Positions 38,416-49,725 of a stretch of DNA of 64,000 nucleotides are shown here, one piece after another; position 1 is the first letter of the stretch; each line of letters opens with the position of its first letter. Source of the DNA: Brienomyrus brachyistius (lineage: Eukaryota; Chordata; Actinopteri; Osteoglossiformes; Mormyridae); contig NC_064547.1 of the NCBI RefSeq assembly GCF_023856365.1, positions 23,496,168 to 23,560,167 of the forward strand, in the 5' to 3' direction. A program made the position numbers and the translations under genes. The notes under the pieces were generated by a model, which searched no databases, was not told the DNA's origin, and worked only from the letters and a program-made list of their open reading frames with translations.

Positions 38416-38562
38416 GGGAATAACCTAGGATGAGGCACCAGTCCATCGCAGGGCACACAAACCATCCATGCCTACAGGGAATTTGGCAACTCCATTTAAC
38501 CTCAGCTTATTTTTGGACTGTGGGGGGAAACCAGAGAACTCAGAGGAAACCCCACATGGGGA
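38416..38562 (-). mobile_element. SINE fragment
   Basis: A minus-strand middle part of the SINE family (CCATCGCAGGGCACAC, GGAATTTGGCAACTCC, TTTTTGGACTGTGGGGGGAA). Both the Pol III head and the ATGG tail are missing. Confidence 0.75.
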
Positions 38563-38631
38563 GGCGCCCAAACCCTAGAGCATTCACTTCAAACATACAT
38601 GGGGTGGCTGAAGCACAGTCATACCACCAGG

Positions 38632-39437
38632 TCTAACCCCATCCAAGCAGGCCTGCCAATCTGTGGGCACAGTGCCTCCTCTGTCCATCTACCCAACTCT
38701 AACCCCATCCAAGCAGGCCTGCCAGTGTGTGGGCACAGTGCCTCCTCTGTCCATCCATTCAGCTCTAACCCCATCCAAGCAGGCCTGCCAGTCTGTGGGC
38801 ACAGTGCCTCCTCTGTCCATCCACCCAACTCTAACCCCATCCAAGCAGGCCTGCCGGTCTGTGGGCAGAGTGTCTCCTCTGTCCATCCACCCAACTCTAA
38901 CCCCACCTGAGCAGGCCTGCCAGTCTGTGGGCACAGTGCCTCCTCTGTCCATCCACCCAGCTCTAACCCCATCCAAGCAGGCCTGCCAGTCTGTGGGCAC
39001 AGTGCCTCCTCTGTCCATCCACCCAACTCTAACCCCATCGAAGCAGGCCTGCCAGTCTGTGGGCACAGTGCCTCCTCTGTCCATCCACCCAGCTCTAACC
39101 CCATCCAAGCAGGCCTGCCAGTCTGTGGGCACAGTGCCTCCTCTGTCCATCCATTCAGCTATAACCCCATCCAAGCAGGCCTGCCGGTCTGTGGGCACAG
39201 TGCCTCCTCTGTCCATCCATTCAGCTCTAACCCCGCCAAAGCAGGCCTGCCGGTCTGTGGGCACAGTGCCTCCTCTGTCCATCCATTCAGCTCTAACCCC
39301 ATCCAAGCAGGCCTGCCAGTCTGTGGGCACAGTGCCTCCTCTGTCCATCCACCCAACTCTAACCCCACCCAAGCAGGCCTGCCGGTCTGTGGGCACAGTG
39401 CCCCCTCTGTCCATCCACCTAGTCCTAACCCCACCCG
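38632..39437 (+). repeat. Minisatellite, 12 copies of a 66-bp unit
   Basis: The unit contains TCTAACCCCATCCAAGCAGG, CCTGCCAGTCTGTGGGCACA and GTGCCTCCTCTGTCCATCCA. The spacing is exactly 66 bp throughout (38632, 38698, 38764 and so on to 39424), with point variants only. Because 66 is a multiple of three, frames stay open on both strands (22-residue periodic peptides), but nothing else suggests translation. Confidence 0.96.
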
Positions 39438-42090
39438 AAGTGAAGTGAATAAGACTGACTATCTTGTAGAAATCTGGGATATATTAGATGGTAAACTATC
39501 ATCCAGTAATCATCCCAGTCTGTGAATTCACAGGATTCACTTTTGGTTGACTTAGCGATATCCAAAAACACAATCTGAAACCAGTTTGATCTCAGTTCAT
39601 GAACTGCAGGGCAGCTAAGTACAGCATATCACCGTGTTAGGTCAGTTCAACTCAAGGATTCCAGCTTAACGATGTACTTAACTTTCACAATGCAAAGACA
39701 ATGTTAACTTATTTTATTCACTTATCTTATTCAAGTCAGCTCAGGACCTGACAGTTGCAGTATATCTGAGTGATTCAGCTCAGAGGCTCAACTTATTTAG
39801 TCATTTCAAGCACTGGTAGTTTGTCTGATCGACTGAACTCAGAGGCTGCAGAGCAGTTTATCCCTTTATAATATCACTTTGCTGCTCACCTCCATTTGAA
39901 CCTATCCAAGTGATTAGTCAGATAGTTAGATTCATTAGATTGTAATACACAATGCCCTGACACTAATGCTCTGGGGTTTACTAATCCTGGGCAGGAATTG
40001 CAGCCACAGCACTACCTACAGTAGGAATTTAGTACTGTAGCAACTTAGAAATATAATTCATGTGCTGGGTCACAACCATATACTGCACATCAACGGCAAT
40101 TCAATCAAAAGTACTGAATATGCGCATTATTTTCAGTCGGAAGCAATATCCAAGATCTAGTATCCAAGTAAATTGAAGGCAGCTGGACTCGACGGGGATC
40201 CACACAACTTACCAAAGGACGAGTGAGCCAAGGTCATTGATGCGGCCAGGAATCGGGTTTCCTGACTTTTATATTTCCCTGATTTTGGCACCAGGAAAAT
40301 ACACAAAGCATATACCGGAATAGCTGAAGGTGGGATTGGTTGACAAAATGAAAGCGAGGAGGACGCCGATGGACATTTTGCTCGTACGTGGACAGGTTTG
40401 TACAGATGTTTTTATTACGACTTATATTTGGAAAACTCTAAGCTCGCAAAGCCAGGGGCATTTCCAGCTATTTAAAAGATCAGGGCTAAGTCAAGTCAGG
40501 GTTAAAACATTTGGAGCTATAACCCAGAGTGATTGGACCTAATGACACCCATAAGCTACGCCTACTTTGTTCAACAGTGCCATACACTAATGCTATATAT
40601 TGGTGCAGGTAAAACACAGCCAGATAATGAGCCCCCACTGAAACCTTGGATAGTTGTAGTTAAGATAGGGACAGTTTTGACAGCCCATTGTACATATACG
40701 GCAGGACGATGACACACCGTGTACTTGATTGCCATGTCAATGGCTTCAAGCAATACAAACAAAAAACAATCTGCTGCTCTAAACTGTCTTTAATAGACAT
40801 ACCTTACATGTGAGTTGGAAACAAGTGAGAACGCAGGGTAGAAAGGTTTTGAGTCCAGTGAAGGAGAATGTGGCCAAAATGAGGTCACGGAAGTCATGGC
40901 GCTGTGATGCCACATCTACACCTTCAGAAAATAAAGTTGCAAACTTTCATAAGATCAAGCCTGCAAACCCTCGAGCTGCCGTGCTCTCTGCAGATCCAAA
41001 GCACTGCATAGGGACTGAGTCTTTGGCTCTGAAAGATGGCGATCCTACACCATTAGGACTTCATGATTGTTGAGCAGAAGACAAAGGGACAGGCTTCAAG
41101 GCTATAATACACCTAAAGATGTGGCAGGATAGCTGCTTCCAAATTTGGGGCGGTTACGAAGAGCATTGATAGTCAGCCCTCTGAATCACTTGTGAAAGCC
41201 ATATGTTAGTCAGCAAAGTTTAGGATTGCAGCAGCAAGAAATCACTTATTCACTTCAAGGTTGAAGGTTAATTGTTGAGTTTGAAAGTTGTCGGTTACTA
41301 ATCAAAAGCATGGGGCTGGGGAGTGTTAAATATTCTCATAAAAACCTGTTGCATAGTAATTATGGACAGTGTACTTATGCACCAAATTTAACTATGTTTT
41401 GCTAAATATTTCTAGGTTGGGCATTCAGTAGGAGTCCAAGGCAAAGGAGGCAAAGGATCATGTCATCAAAACAACTCAGTTTTGATGTAACTGCCATTGT
41501 TCTCTACATTCCTCTGCAGGACCTTCATCTCAACACATCACCTGATGGGAAGGTGTCCTTTGACTGGTGTGGCTCTGAGGTGTTTGGAGATCAAATGTCC
41601 TTACTTGGCAAAAGACAAGTCAATGTAAGAACAAGCAGACCTTTCTTTGGTTCCATCCTCATCCTCAGATATGACGCTGGAATTTAAAACTGTTACTTGA
41701 GTACATTGCTAGATTGTTGTTACAGAATCAGCATTCTGTAGCTGTTCTATGTGGAAACCATCCGAATTAAACAGAGAGAACAACCTTGGATTCCAATTTT
41801 GAAAGACATATTTTTAAGATGACAAAGTTTTTCATGTATTGCTAGAATTGCTAGGAAAATGGTTTTCCATGAAATATAGTACTGAATCTTAGTCAACCAT
41901 CTAGGTCTGTAGGTCTGTTTCCAAGATAGGAAAATAGAACCAAGAAAATAACTGTTTGTGGTTTCAAATGGGAAGTAAATTCCACCTTGCTTTGAGTTAC
42001 TGTACGACTGGGGGACAATAATATGGGTAAATGGCTGGACATTGTGAAAAGCTGCAAGTTACTCGATGCTACTTATGTATTGTTACCTGG
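39438..42090. other. Intergenic sequence between the 66-bp minisatellite and the palindromic composite
   Basis: No gene or repeat was recognised with confidence. Open frames are short and match nothing I know. Confidence 0.5.
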
Positions 42091-42092
42091 TA

Positions 42093-43021
42093 CAGATGTA
42101 GCCACTTGAAATTTCCCCTGTTTCCATGACTGGCCCCTGCTGGGTTCTGGGTGGGACCTTGACTGTAATGAGATCCACCACCATGATGTAATGAACAAGG
42201 GGGCCGGCATGTCCCTTACCTCTCTGTGCGTAAAGTACTTGCAATGACTTATCTATCCACCAGGGAGAGCAGTGATTATGAAAGCTGAAGTGACTTACCT
42301 GAAATCAGGTAAGATACCGGAAATCAGGTATTGTAACTCCACTGCAAAAAATGAAAATCTAAACAAGTATAATTTTATTATATTTAGACAAAATTCCAAT
42401 TAATAAACTGACTACACTGCAATAAATGGCCTGTGAAATTTAAGAAATTGTTTCTCTTGCGAAGCAAAGATGGCCTAAAACTAGCAATATGTGTTTTAGT
42501 CAGTTGGTTGATGAAATTTGAATTTTGTATTTTACTTCAGCTTTCGGAGATGAGGCGGACCCACGATGTGTGCAATATAATAATTACAGGCCTAAACAAA
42601 GTAATAAGATTGATATTGTCAAGCAATGAGGTACAGTGTAGTATATGAAAATTAAACAGAAAATTAAACAGCCCATGGAGCTTGTTTGGAACATGATGAA
42701 ATACTTCATCTGCAAGGAGGTCAAGCCAGGTACAAAACAGCAGTGTGTCCAAGCAATAGAGTTATTTTGGGACAGAAGAGTGACCAAAGATGTGTGTAAC
42801 AGACTAATTACAGGCCTAAACAAAGCAATAAGGTTGATTGTGGAGAATAAAGGTGGACAGAGTGGAAAATGAAAAATAAAATAAAATAAAAAAAACATGG
42901 TTCTGTATTGTGCTTGAATAAAACAGACACATTCCTTAGTGTGTTCTGCCTGGCTAACAGTCTGAAAGGCTGCTGATGGCTGCATATTCACGGGGTGGGG
43001 GTGGGGGGCAGTCACAATATC
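42093..43021 (+). pseudogene. Tc1/mariner-like outer arm, left, with transposase C-terminal remnant
   Basis: It is the reverse complement of 56836-57706. The plus-strand frame 42660-42872 reads KEVKPGTKQQCVQAIELFW, then CNRLITGLNKAIRLIVENKGG, resembling the C-terminal end of Tc1/mariner (IS630-type) transposases. An imperfect duplicate of its last part lies at 42565-42630. No catalytic domain is present. Confidence 0.7.
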
Positions 43022-43551
43022 GTAATATATGATCATGCTGCAGTACTGCTGGATCTCTCTTATAAGGATATAAATGCTATTCACCCTCAGTGGTGTTTTA
43101 ACACTGCGCTATTATCAGATGAAACATTCAGACAGATTCTTGGAATTCAATAAGACTGAGTGTACCTCTCCATCCCTGCTATGGGAGATTCTTAAGGCAG
43201 TACTTAGAGGTGAAATATTAGTGTACTCATCATATCTCCATTAAAAAAAGAAGGAGAGAGCAGCAGCAGCTGGTGGAGACCATAAGTAACAAAGATCACC
43301 AATATTCGTGCTCACCCAGTCCAGCCCTTTAAAAAGAGAAGATAGATCTCCAAGCACGATACAATTTAAACTATGTGGTCACGGGGATTTTTTATGAACA
43401 TGGAGAAAAAGCTGGTAGGCTGTTAGCTCACCAACTTAAATCCAAACCAGATGTACAACTTATATGACAAATCGAGGACCCATCAGGTGTACAGACTGCA
43501 GATCCTCTAAAAATACAGGACATCTTTAAAAGTTATTATTTTAATTTATAC
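43022..43551 (+). pseudogene. L1-like retrotransposon fragment, left arm
   Basis: It is inverted relative to 52743-53300. Translation resembles the region between the endonuclease and reverse transcriptase of fish L1 elements (ILEFNKTE, FYEHGEKAGRLLAHQLKSKP, IFKSYYFNLY). The frame is broken by stops. It joins Tc1-like sequence on the left and the 41-bp minisatellite on the right. Confidence 0.75.
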
Positions 43552-45857
43552 CTGTGCACCTCATGGCGCCCCTGGCCCGAGTATTTTAGCCCTGTGCACC
43601 TCATAGCGCCCCTGACCCAGAGTATTTTAGCCCTGTGCACCTCATGGCACCCCTGGCCCAGAGTATTTTAGCCCTGTGCACCTCATGGCGCCCCTGGCCC
43701 AGAGTATTTTAGCCCTGTGCACCTCATGGCGCCCCTGGCCCGAGTATTTTAGCCCTGTGCACCTCATGGCGCCCCTGGCCCAGAGTATTTTAGCCCTGTG
43801 GACCTCATGGCGCCCCTGGCCCAGAGTATTTTAGCCCTGTGCACCTCATGGAGGGCGCCCCTGGCCCAGAGTATTTTAGCCCTGTGCACCTCATGGAGGG
43901 TGCCCCTGGCCCAGAGTATTTTAGCCCTGTGCACCTCATGGAGGGCGCCCCTGGCCCAGAGTATTTTAGCCCTGTGCACCTCATGGCGCCCCTGGCCCAG
44001 AGTATTTTAGCCCTGTGCACCTCATGGCGCCCCTGGCCCAGAGTATTTTAGCCCTGTGCACCTCATGGCGCCCCTGGCCCAGAGTATTTTAGCCCTGTGC
44101 ACCTCATGGCGCCCCTGGCCCAGAGTATTTTAGCCCTGTGCACCTCATGGCGCCCCTGGCCCAAGAATTTTAGCCCTGTGCACCTCATGGCGCCCCTGGC
44201 CCAGAGTATTTTAGCCCTGTGCACCTCATGGCTCCCCTGGCCCAGAGTATTTTAGCCCTGTACACCTCATGGCGCCCCTGGCCCAGAGTATTTTAGCCCT
44301 GTACACCTCATTGCGCCCCTGGCCCAGAATATTTTAGCCCTGTGCACCTCATGGTGCCTCTGGCCCAAGTATTTTAGCCCTGTGCACCTAATGGCGCCCC
44401 TGGCCCGAGTATTTTAGCCCTGTGCACCTCATGGCACCCCTGGCCCAGAGTATTTTAGCCTTGTGCACCTCATGGCGCCCCTGGCCCAGAGTATTTTAGC
44501 CTTGTGCACCTCATGGCGCCCCTGGCCCAGAGTATTTTAGCCCTGTGGACCTCATGGTACCCCTTGCCCAAGTATTTTAGCCCTGTGCACCTCATGGCAC
44601 CCCTGGCCCAGAGTATTTTAGCCCTGTGCACCTCATGGCGCCCCTGGCCCAGAGTATTTTAGCCCTGTGCACCTCATGGCGCCCCTGGCCCAGAGTATTT
44701 TAGCCCTGTGCACCTCATGGCGCCCCTGGCCCAGAGTATTTTAGCCCTGTGCACCTCATGGCGCCCCTGGCCCAGAGTATTTTAGCCCTGTGCACCTCAT
44801 TGCGCCCCTGGCCCAGAATATTTTAGCCCTGTGCACCTAATGGTGCCTCTGGCCCAAGTATTTTAGCCCTGTGCACCTAATGGCACCCCTGGCCCAAGTA
44901 TTTTAGCCCTGTGCACCTCATGGCACCCCTGGCCCAGAGTATTTTAGCCTTGTGCACCTCATGGCGCCCCTGGCCCAGAGTATTTTAGCCCTGTGCATCT
45001 CATGGCACCCCTGGCCCAGAGTATTTTAGCCTTGTGCACCTCATGGCGCCCCTGGCCCAGAGTATTTTAGCCTTGTGCACCTCATGGCGCCCCTGGCCCA
45101 GAGTATTTTAGCCCTGTGCACCTCATGGCACCCCTGGCCCAGAGTATTTTAGCCCTGTGCACCTCATGGCGCCCCTAGCCCAGAGTATTTTAGCCCTGTG
45201 CACCTCATGGCGCCCCTGGCCCAGAGTATTTTAGCCCTGTGCACCTCATTGCGCCCCTGGCCCAGAATATTTTAGCCCTGTGCACCTAATGGTGCCTCTG
45301 GCCCAAGTATTTTAGCCCTGTGCACCTAATGGCACCCCTGGCCCGAGTATTTTAGCCCTGTGCACCTCATGGCACCCCTGGCCCAGAGTATTTTAGCCTT
45401 GTGCACCTCATGGCGCCCCTGGCCCAGAGTATTTTAGCCCTGTGCACCTCATGGCACCCCTGGCCCAGAGTATTTTAGCCCTGTGCACCTCATGGCGCCC
45501 CTAGCCCAGAGTATTTTAGCTCTGTGCACCTCATGGCGCCCCTAGCCCAGAGTATTTTAGCCCTGTGCACCTCATGGCGCCCCTGGCCCAGAGTATTTTA
45601 GCCCTGTGCACCTCATGGCGCCCCTGGCCCAGAGTATTTTAGCCCTGTGCACCTCATGGCGCCCCTGGCCCAGAGAATTTTAGCCCTGTGCACCTCATGG
45701 CGCCCCTGGCCCAGTGTATTTTAACCCTGTGCACCTCATGGCACCCCTGGCCCAGAGTATTTTAGCCCTGTGCACCTCATGGCGCCCCTGGCCCAGAGTA
45801 TTTTAGCCCTGTGCACCTCATGGCGCCCCTGGCCCAGAGTATTTTAGCCCTGTGCAC
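43552..45857 (+). repeat. 41-bp minisatellite, about 56 copies, left array
   Basis: The unit is CCTGTGCACCTCATGGCGCC followed by CCTGGCCCAGAGTATTTTAGC. Most units are 41 bp; 39-bp (CCCGAGTA, CCCAAGTA) and 44-bp (GGAGGGCGCC) variants occur. Runs of variants repeat at a larger scale, showing block duplications. It sits inside an L1 RT region, and its last unit reads straight into the RT sequence at CTGTGCAC. Confidence 0.96.
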
Positions 45858-46134
45858 TCCTTTATCTAGGGGTATGAGACAGGGTTGCCCACTTAGCCCA
45901 CTTTTATTTATACTGGCAATAGAACCACTATCCCTGGCCCTAAAAGCTGCACCCATGATACAAGGAATAAACAGGCGGAGAATTGAACATGAGCTATCAC
46001 TTTATGCAGATAATACATTACTCTATATTTCAGACCCTCTTTTAAGTATTAACAAGGTCCTTACACAGTTACAAGCTTTTGGGTTAATCTCGGGCTATAA
46101 ACTTAATCTATCAAAAGTGAATGTTTACCTGTGA
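45858..46134 (+). pseudogene. L1-like reverse transcriptase fragment, left arm
   Basis: It encodes the RT motif RQGCPLSPLLFILAIEPL, then ELSLYADNTLLYISDP, in which the usual YADD is YADN, and SGYKLNLSK. A stop follows. About 240 residues normally upstream in the RT are absent, replaced by the minisatellite. It pairs with 51192-51468. Confidence 0.85.
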
Positions 46135-46143
46135 ATGATCATA

Positions 46144-46214
46144 GCGGAGACTCGAACCCGGGTCCCAGAGGTGTGAAGCAACAGTGCTAACCACTGCACC
46201 ACCATGCCGCCCCC
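46144..46214 (-). mobile_element. SINE head fragment, left arm
   Basis: Only the tRNA-like 5' end (A and B boxes) of the SINE family is present, minus strand. The rest is missing and L1 sequence abuts directly. It is mirrored at 51113-51183. Confidence 0.85.
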
Positions 46215-47601
46215 TTTATGCTATTTCATTGTATAAAAAGAAACTTACTGTACTGTACAATAAAGTTTTTCACCACTGCTTCTCCCTCAGCTCCCACTGT
46301 TTGCTAGCACATGCATCTTTGGATTTCTTAGTGCAACCTGTGCTTTATTTTTTTTTGTGAAATGTAAGTGCAGTATCTGTTTATTGAGTGCTGTGGTTTA
46401 ATATGTACATTATTATTTCAGTACTGTGTATACTGTCCTTAATGTCTTGCCTCTCTCGTATAACTTGAGATACGCCCAAATTGACTTGCAACAAGTGGTC
46501 CTGGTTCCAAATGCGGAAGCCGATGGATACCTGTATTTTATATGATGTAGTGTGCTGGGTGTCAGACATTGCAATGCACCTTGCTTTGATTTTGACCCGT
46601 TAGATCAGAGGGAGGTAATCTTATCCAGAAAGGGCCGCTGTGTATGATGGTTTTCACTGCAACTATCTGAACAGCGACCCTAACGGTTATCCCAATACCT
46701 TGATCTTGCTAGCATATTTAAATGTGAACCTATTCAGGAATAGAGTGGTGAAGTCATTCAGAGGAGGACTGATGATTATCAGAGGGAACAAAGGGGCTGG
46801 GTACTTGTCAGTATCCAGTAGAACCACCATTCTCCTACACTGAATGGTTCTGGATGTGGCACAGACGCTAATCCCTCTGTATTAGGGGATCCGTCTCCAG
46901 TTTGTACTCTTCCAGTTAATAGGTAGATTATCAGACAGATTTTTGCCCTAGTCCAGTACTCATTGACAGCCTAATACATCGTTTTTCAGTTTCTCTTGAT
47001 AGTCAATACATGTCACAGGATGTACATTACTCTGATGGGCAGGCCCTCTTACATATGATGGAAACACTACAACAACTTAAGAATAAAGGTCAGAAGAGTG
47101 AAATACATATAATGAGTGTGTAGCTCAGCAGACTAAGACTCTGTGGCTGTGATCAGAAGGTCGACAGTTCGTGCTCAGAATTGGCAGAATAGCCACATGT
47201 CCACAGGCTTTTGAACAATACCTGAAAACCCTGGGGGGCTCAAGGTAGCAGTGTCTTCACTGTGACCCCCAAGCTTGTTCTTGCCTTTATAGAGAGTAAG
47301 ATGGGGCAAATTATTAATCCCATGGGGCCTCAGCAGAATTACAAACCAGTACAAGGAAAATAGTTGTTAATTTTGCATACTACCTTCTGCTGGCCTTATG
47401 AGAATATTCAGATTATCATTTTTCCCCATAATTGCAATTTTAACATTAAATTTATGATTTTACCATGGTCCTGTGGCCGCTTTATATGGTAATTATTGAT
47501 GAAAACATTTTTGGAAAGTGAAACAATATTAAAATTGCTTTATTGCGTAAAAAAAACTGTTTTTATTTAGTAAAATAATGTTTTTTCGCTCTTTATACTG
47601 C
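46215..47601. repeat. Left inner arm of the palindrome
   Basis: It is almost identical to the reverse complement of 49726-51112. Visible differences are few (GGACTGATG against GGACAGATG; ACCATTCTCC against ACCAGACTCC). It includes a tRNA-SINE-like segment at about 47115-47300 (GTAGCTCAGCAGACTAAGAC and GGTCGACAGTTCG). No gene was recognised; the short open frames are mirrored in the other arm and have no known motifs. Confidence 0.85.
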
Positions 47602-49725
47602 CGTCTTGTGGCAAAATTTAGTACTGCAGTTTGAAAATAATTAAATGATTTCTTGCCGAAATTGCAATACCTACTTTTGGCCACGAGATGGCAGCAAGAA
47701 AATAGAAAAATTATTTTCCCACGGTCTACTAGCAGCTTTGTGTGGTAATTGTTTATATTAAAAATACATTGGACCAAGTCAAATTATTTTAATGAAGAAA
47801 TAACATGAAAAAGCTGCTAGTAGACCGTGGGAAAATAATTTTTAACTTTTCTTGCTGCCATCTCGTGGCCAAAAGTAGGTATTGCAGTTTGAAAAGAAAT
47901 GATTTCTTGCCGAAATTGCAATACCTACTTTTGGCCACGAGATGGCAGCAAGAAAAGTTAAAAATTATTTTCCCACGGTCTACTAGCAGCTTTTTGATGT
48001 TATTTCTTCATTAAAATAATTTGACTTGGTCCAATGTATTTTTAATACAAACAATTACCACACAAAGCTGCTAGTAGACCGTGGGAAAATAATTTTTAAC
48101 TTTTCTTGCTGCCATCTCGTGGCCAAAAGTAGGTATTGCAGTTTGAAAAGAAATGATTTCTTGCCGAAATTGCAATACCTACTTTTGGCCACGAGATGGC
48201 AGGAAGAAAAGTTAAAAATTATTTTCCCACGGTCTACTAGCAGCTTTTTGATGTTATTTCTTCATTAAAATAATTTGTCTTGGTCCAATGTATTTTTAAT
48301 ACAAGCAATTACCACACAAAGCTGCTAGTAGACCGTGGGAAAATATTTTTTCTATTTTCTTGCTGCCATCTCGTGGCCAAAAGTAGGTATTGCAGTTTGA
48401 AAAGAAATGATTTCTTGCCGAAATTGCAATACCTACTTTTGGCCACGAGATGGCAGCAAGAAAATAGAAAAATTATTTTCCCACGGTCTACTAGCAGCTT
48501 TGTGTGGTAATTGTTTATATTAAAAATACATTGGACCAAGTCAAATTATTTTAATGAAGAAATAACATGAAAAAGCTGCTAGTAGACCGTGGGAAAATAA
48601 TTTTTAACTTTTCTTGCTGCCATCTCGTGGCCAAAAGTAGGTATTGCAGTTTGAAAAGAAATGATTTCTTGCCGAAATTGCAATACCTACTTTTGGCCAC
48701 GAGATGGCAGCAAGAAAAGTTAAAAATTATTTTCCCACGGTCTACTAGCAGCTTTTTGATGTTATTTCTTCATTAAAATAATTTGACTTGGTCCAATGTA
48801 TTTTTAATACAAACAATTACCACACAAAGCTGCTAGTAGACCGTGGGAAAATAATTTTTAACTTTTCTTGCTGCCATCTCGTGGCCAAAAGTAGGTATTG
48901 CAGTTTGAAAAGAAATGATTTCTTGCCGAAATTGCAATACCTACTTTTGGCCACGAGATGGCAGGAAGAAAAGTTAAAAATTATTTTCCCACGGTCTACT
49001 AGCAGCTTTTTGATGTTATTTCTTCATTAAAATAATTTGTCTTGGTCCAATGTATTTTTAATACAAGCAATTACCACACAAAGCTGCTAGTAGACCGTGG
49101 GAAAATATTTTTTCTATTTTCTTGCTGCCATCTCGTGGCCAAAAGTAGGTATTGCAGTTTGAAAAGAAATGATTTCTTTCCGAAATTGCAATACCTACTT
49201 TTGGCCACGAGATGGCAGCAAGAAAAGTTAAAAATTATTTTCCCACGGTCTACTAGCAGCTTTTTGATGTTATTTCTTCATTAAAATAATTTAACTTGGT
49301 CCAATGTATTTTTAATACAAACAATTACCACACAAAGCTGCTAGTAGACCGTGGGAAAATAATTTTTAACTTTTCTTGCTGCCATCTCGTGGCCAAAAGT
49401 AGGTATTGCAATTTCGGCAAGAAATCATTTCTTTTCAAACTGCAATACCTACTTTTGGCCACGAGATGGCAGCAAGAAAAGTTAAAAATTATTTTCCCAC
49501 GGTCTACTAGCAGCTTTTTCATGTTATTTCTTCATTAAAATAATGTGACTTGGTCCAATGTATTTTTAATATAAACAATTACCACACAAAGCTGCTAGTA
49601 GACCGTGGGAAAATAATTTTTCTATTTTCTTGCTGCCATCTCGTGGCCAAAAGTAGGTATTGCAATTTCGGGAAGAAATCATTTAATTATTTTCAAACTG
49701 CAGTACTAAATTTTGCCACAAGACG
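47602..49725. repeat. Tandem array of 254-bp hairpin units, 762-bp higher-order repeat
   Basis: Seven full hairpins begin near 47810, 48065, 48319, 48573, 48827, 49081 and 49335, with a degenerate half at each end. Each has ~77-bp inverted arms around a ~30-bp spacer containing GAAAAGAAATGATTTCTTGC. The arms carry CTGCCATCTCGTGGCCA and its complement TGGCCACGAGATGGCAG, close to the CTCF consensus. Units 1-3 recur as units 4-6 at exactly 762 bp, including the private GGCAGGAAG variant of units 2 and 5. Unit 7 has its spacer reversed. The ~80-residue frames on both strands are by-products of the symmetry. Confidence 0.93.

Noticed and set aside
38619..39448. Frames of 161-261 codons on both strands with 22-residue periodicity
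   Set aside because: The 66-bp unit simply lacks stops. Both strands are open, with no start context, splice context or known motif.
41460..41687. Possible extra exon downstream of cth (AG at 41518-41519, KVSFDWCGSEVFGDQ)
   Set aside because: cth already terminates with the expected HPQGK stop at 37493, and the peptide matches no family I recognise.
43552..45857. CRISPR-like regular array
   Set aside because: Units are contiguous with no unique spacers, and the genome is vertebrate.
48500..48800. Assembly or library hairpin artefact as the sole explanation of the palindrome
   Set aside because: Not excluded, but the arms differ in point variants, array length and a 3.5-kb segment, and the central array is not itself symmetric, which a simple fold-back read would not produce.
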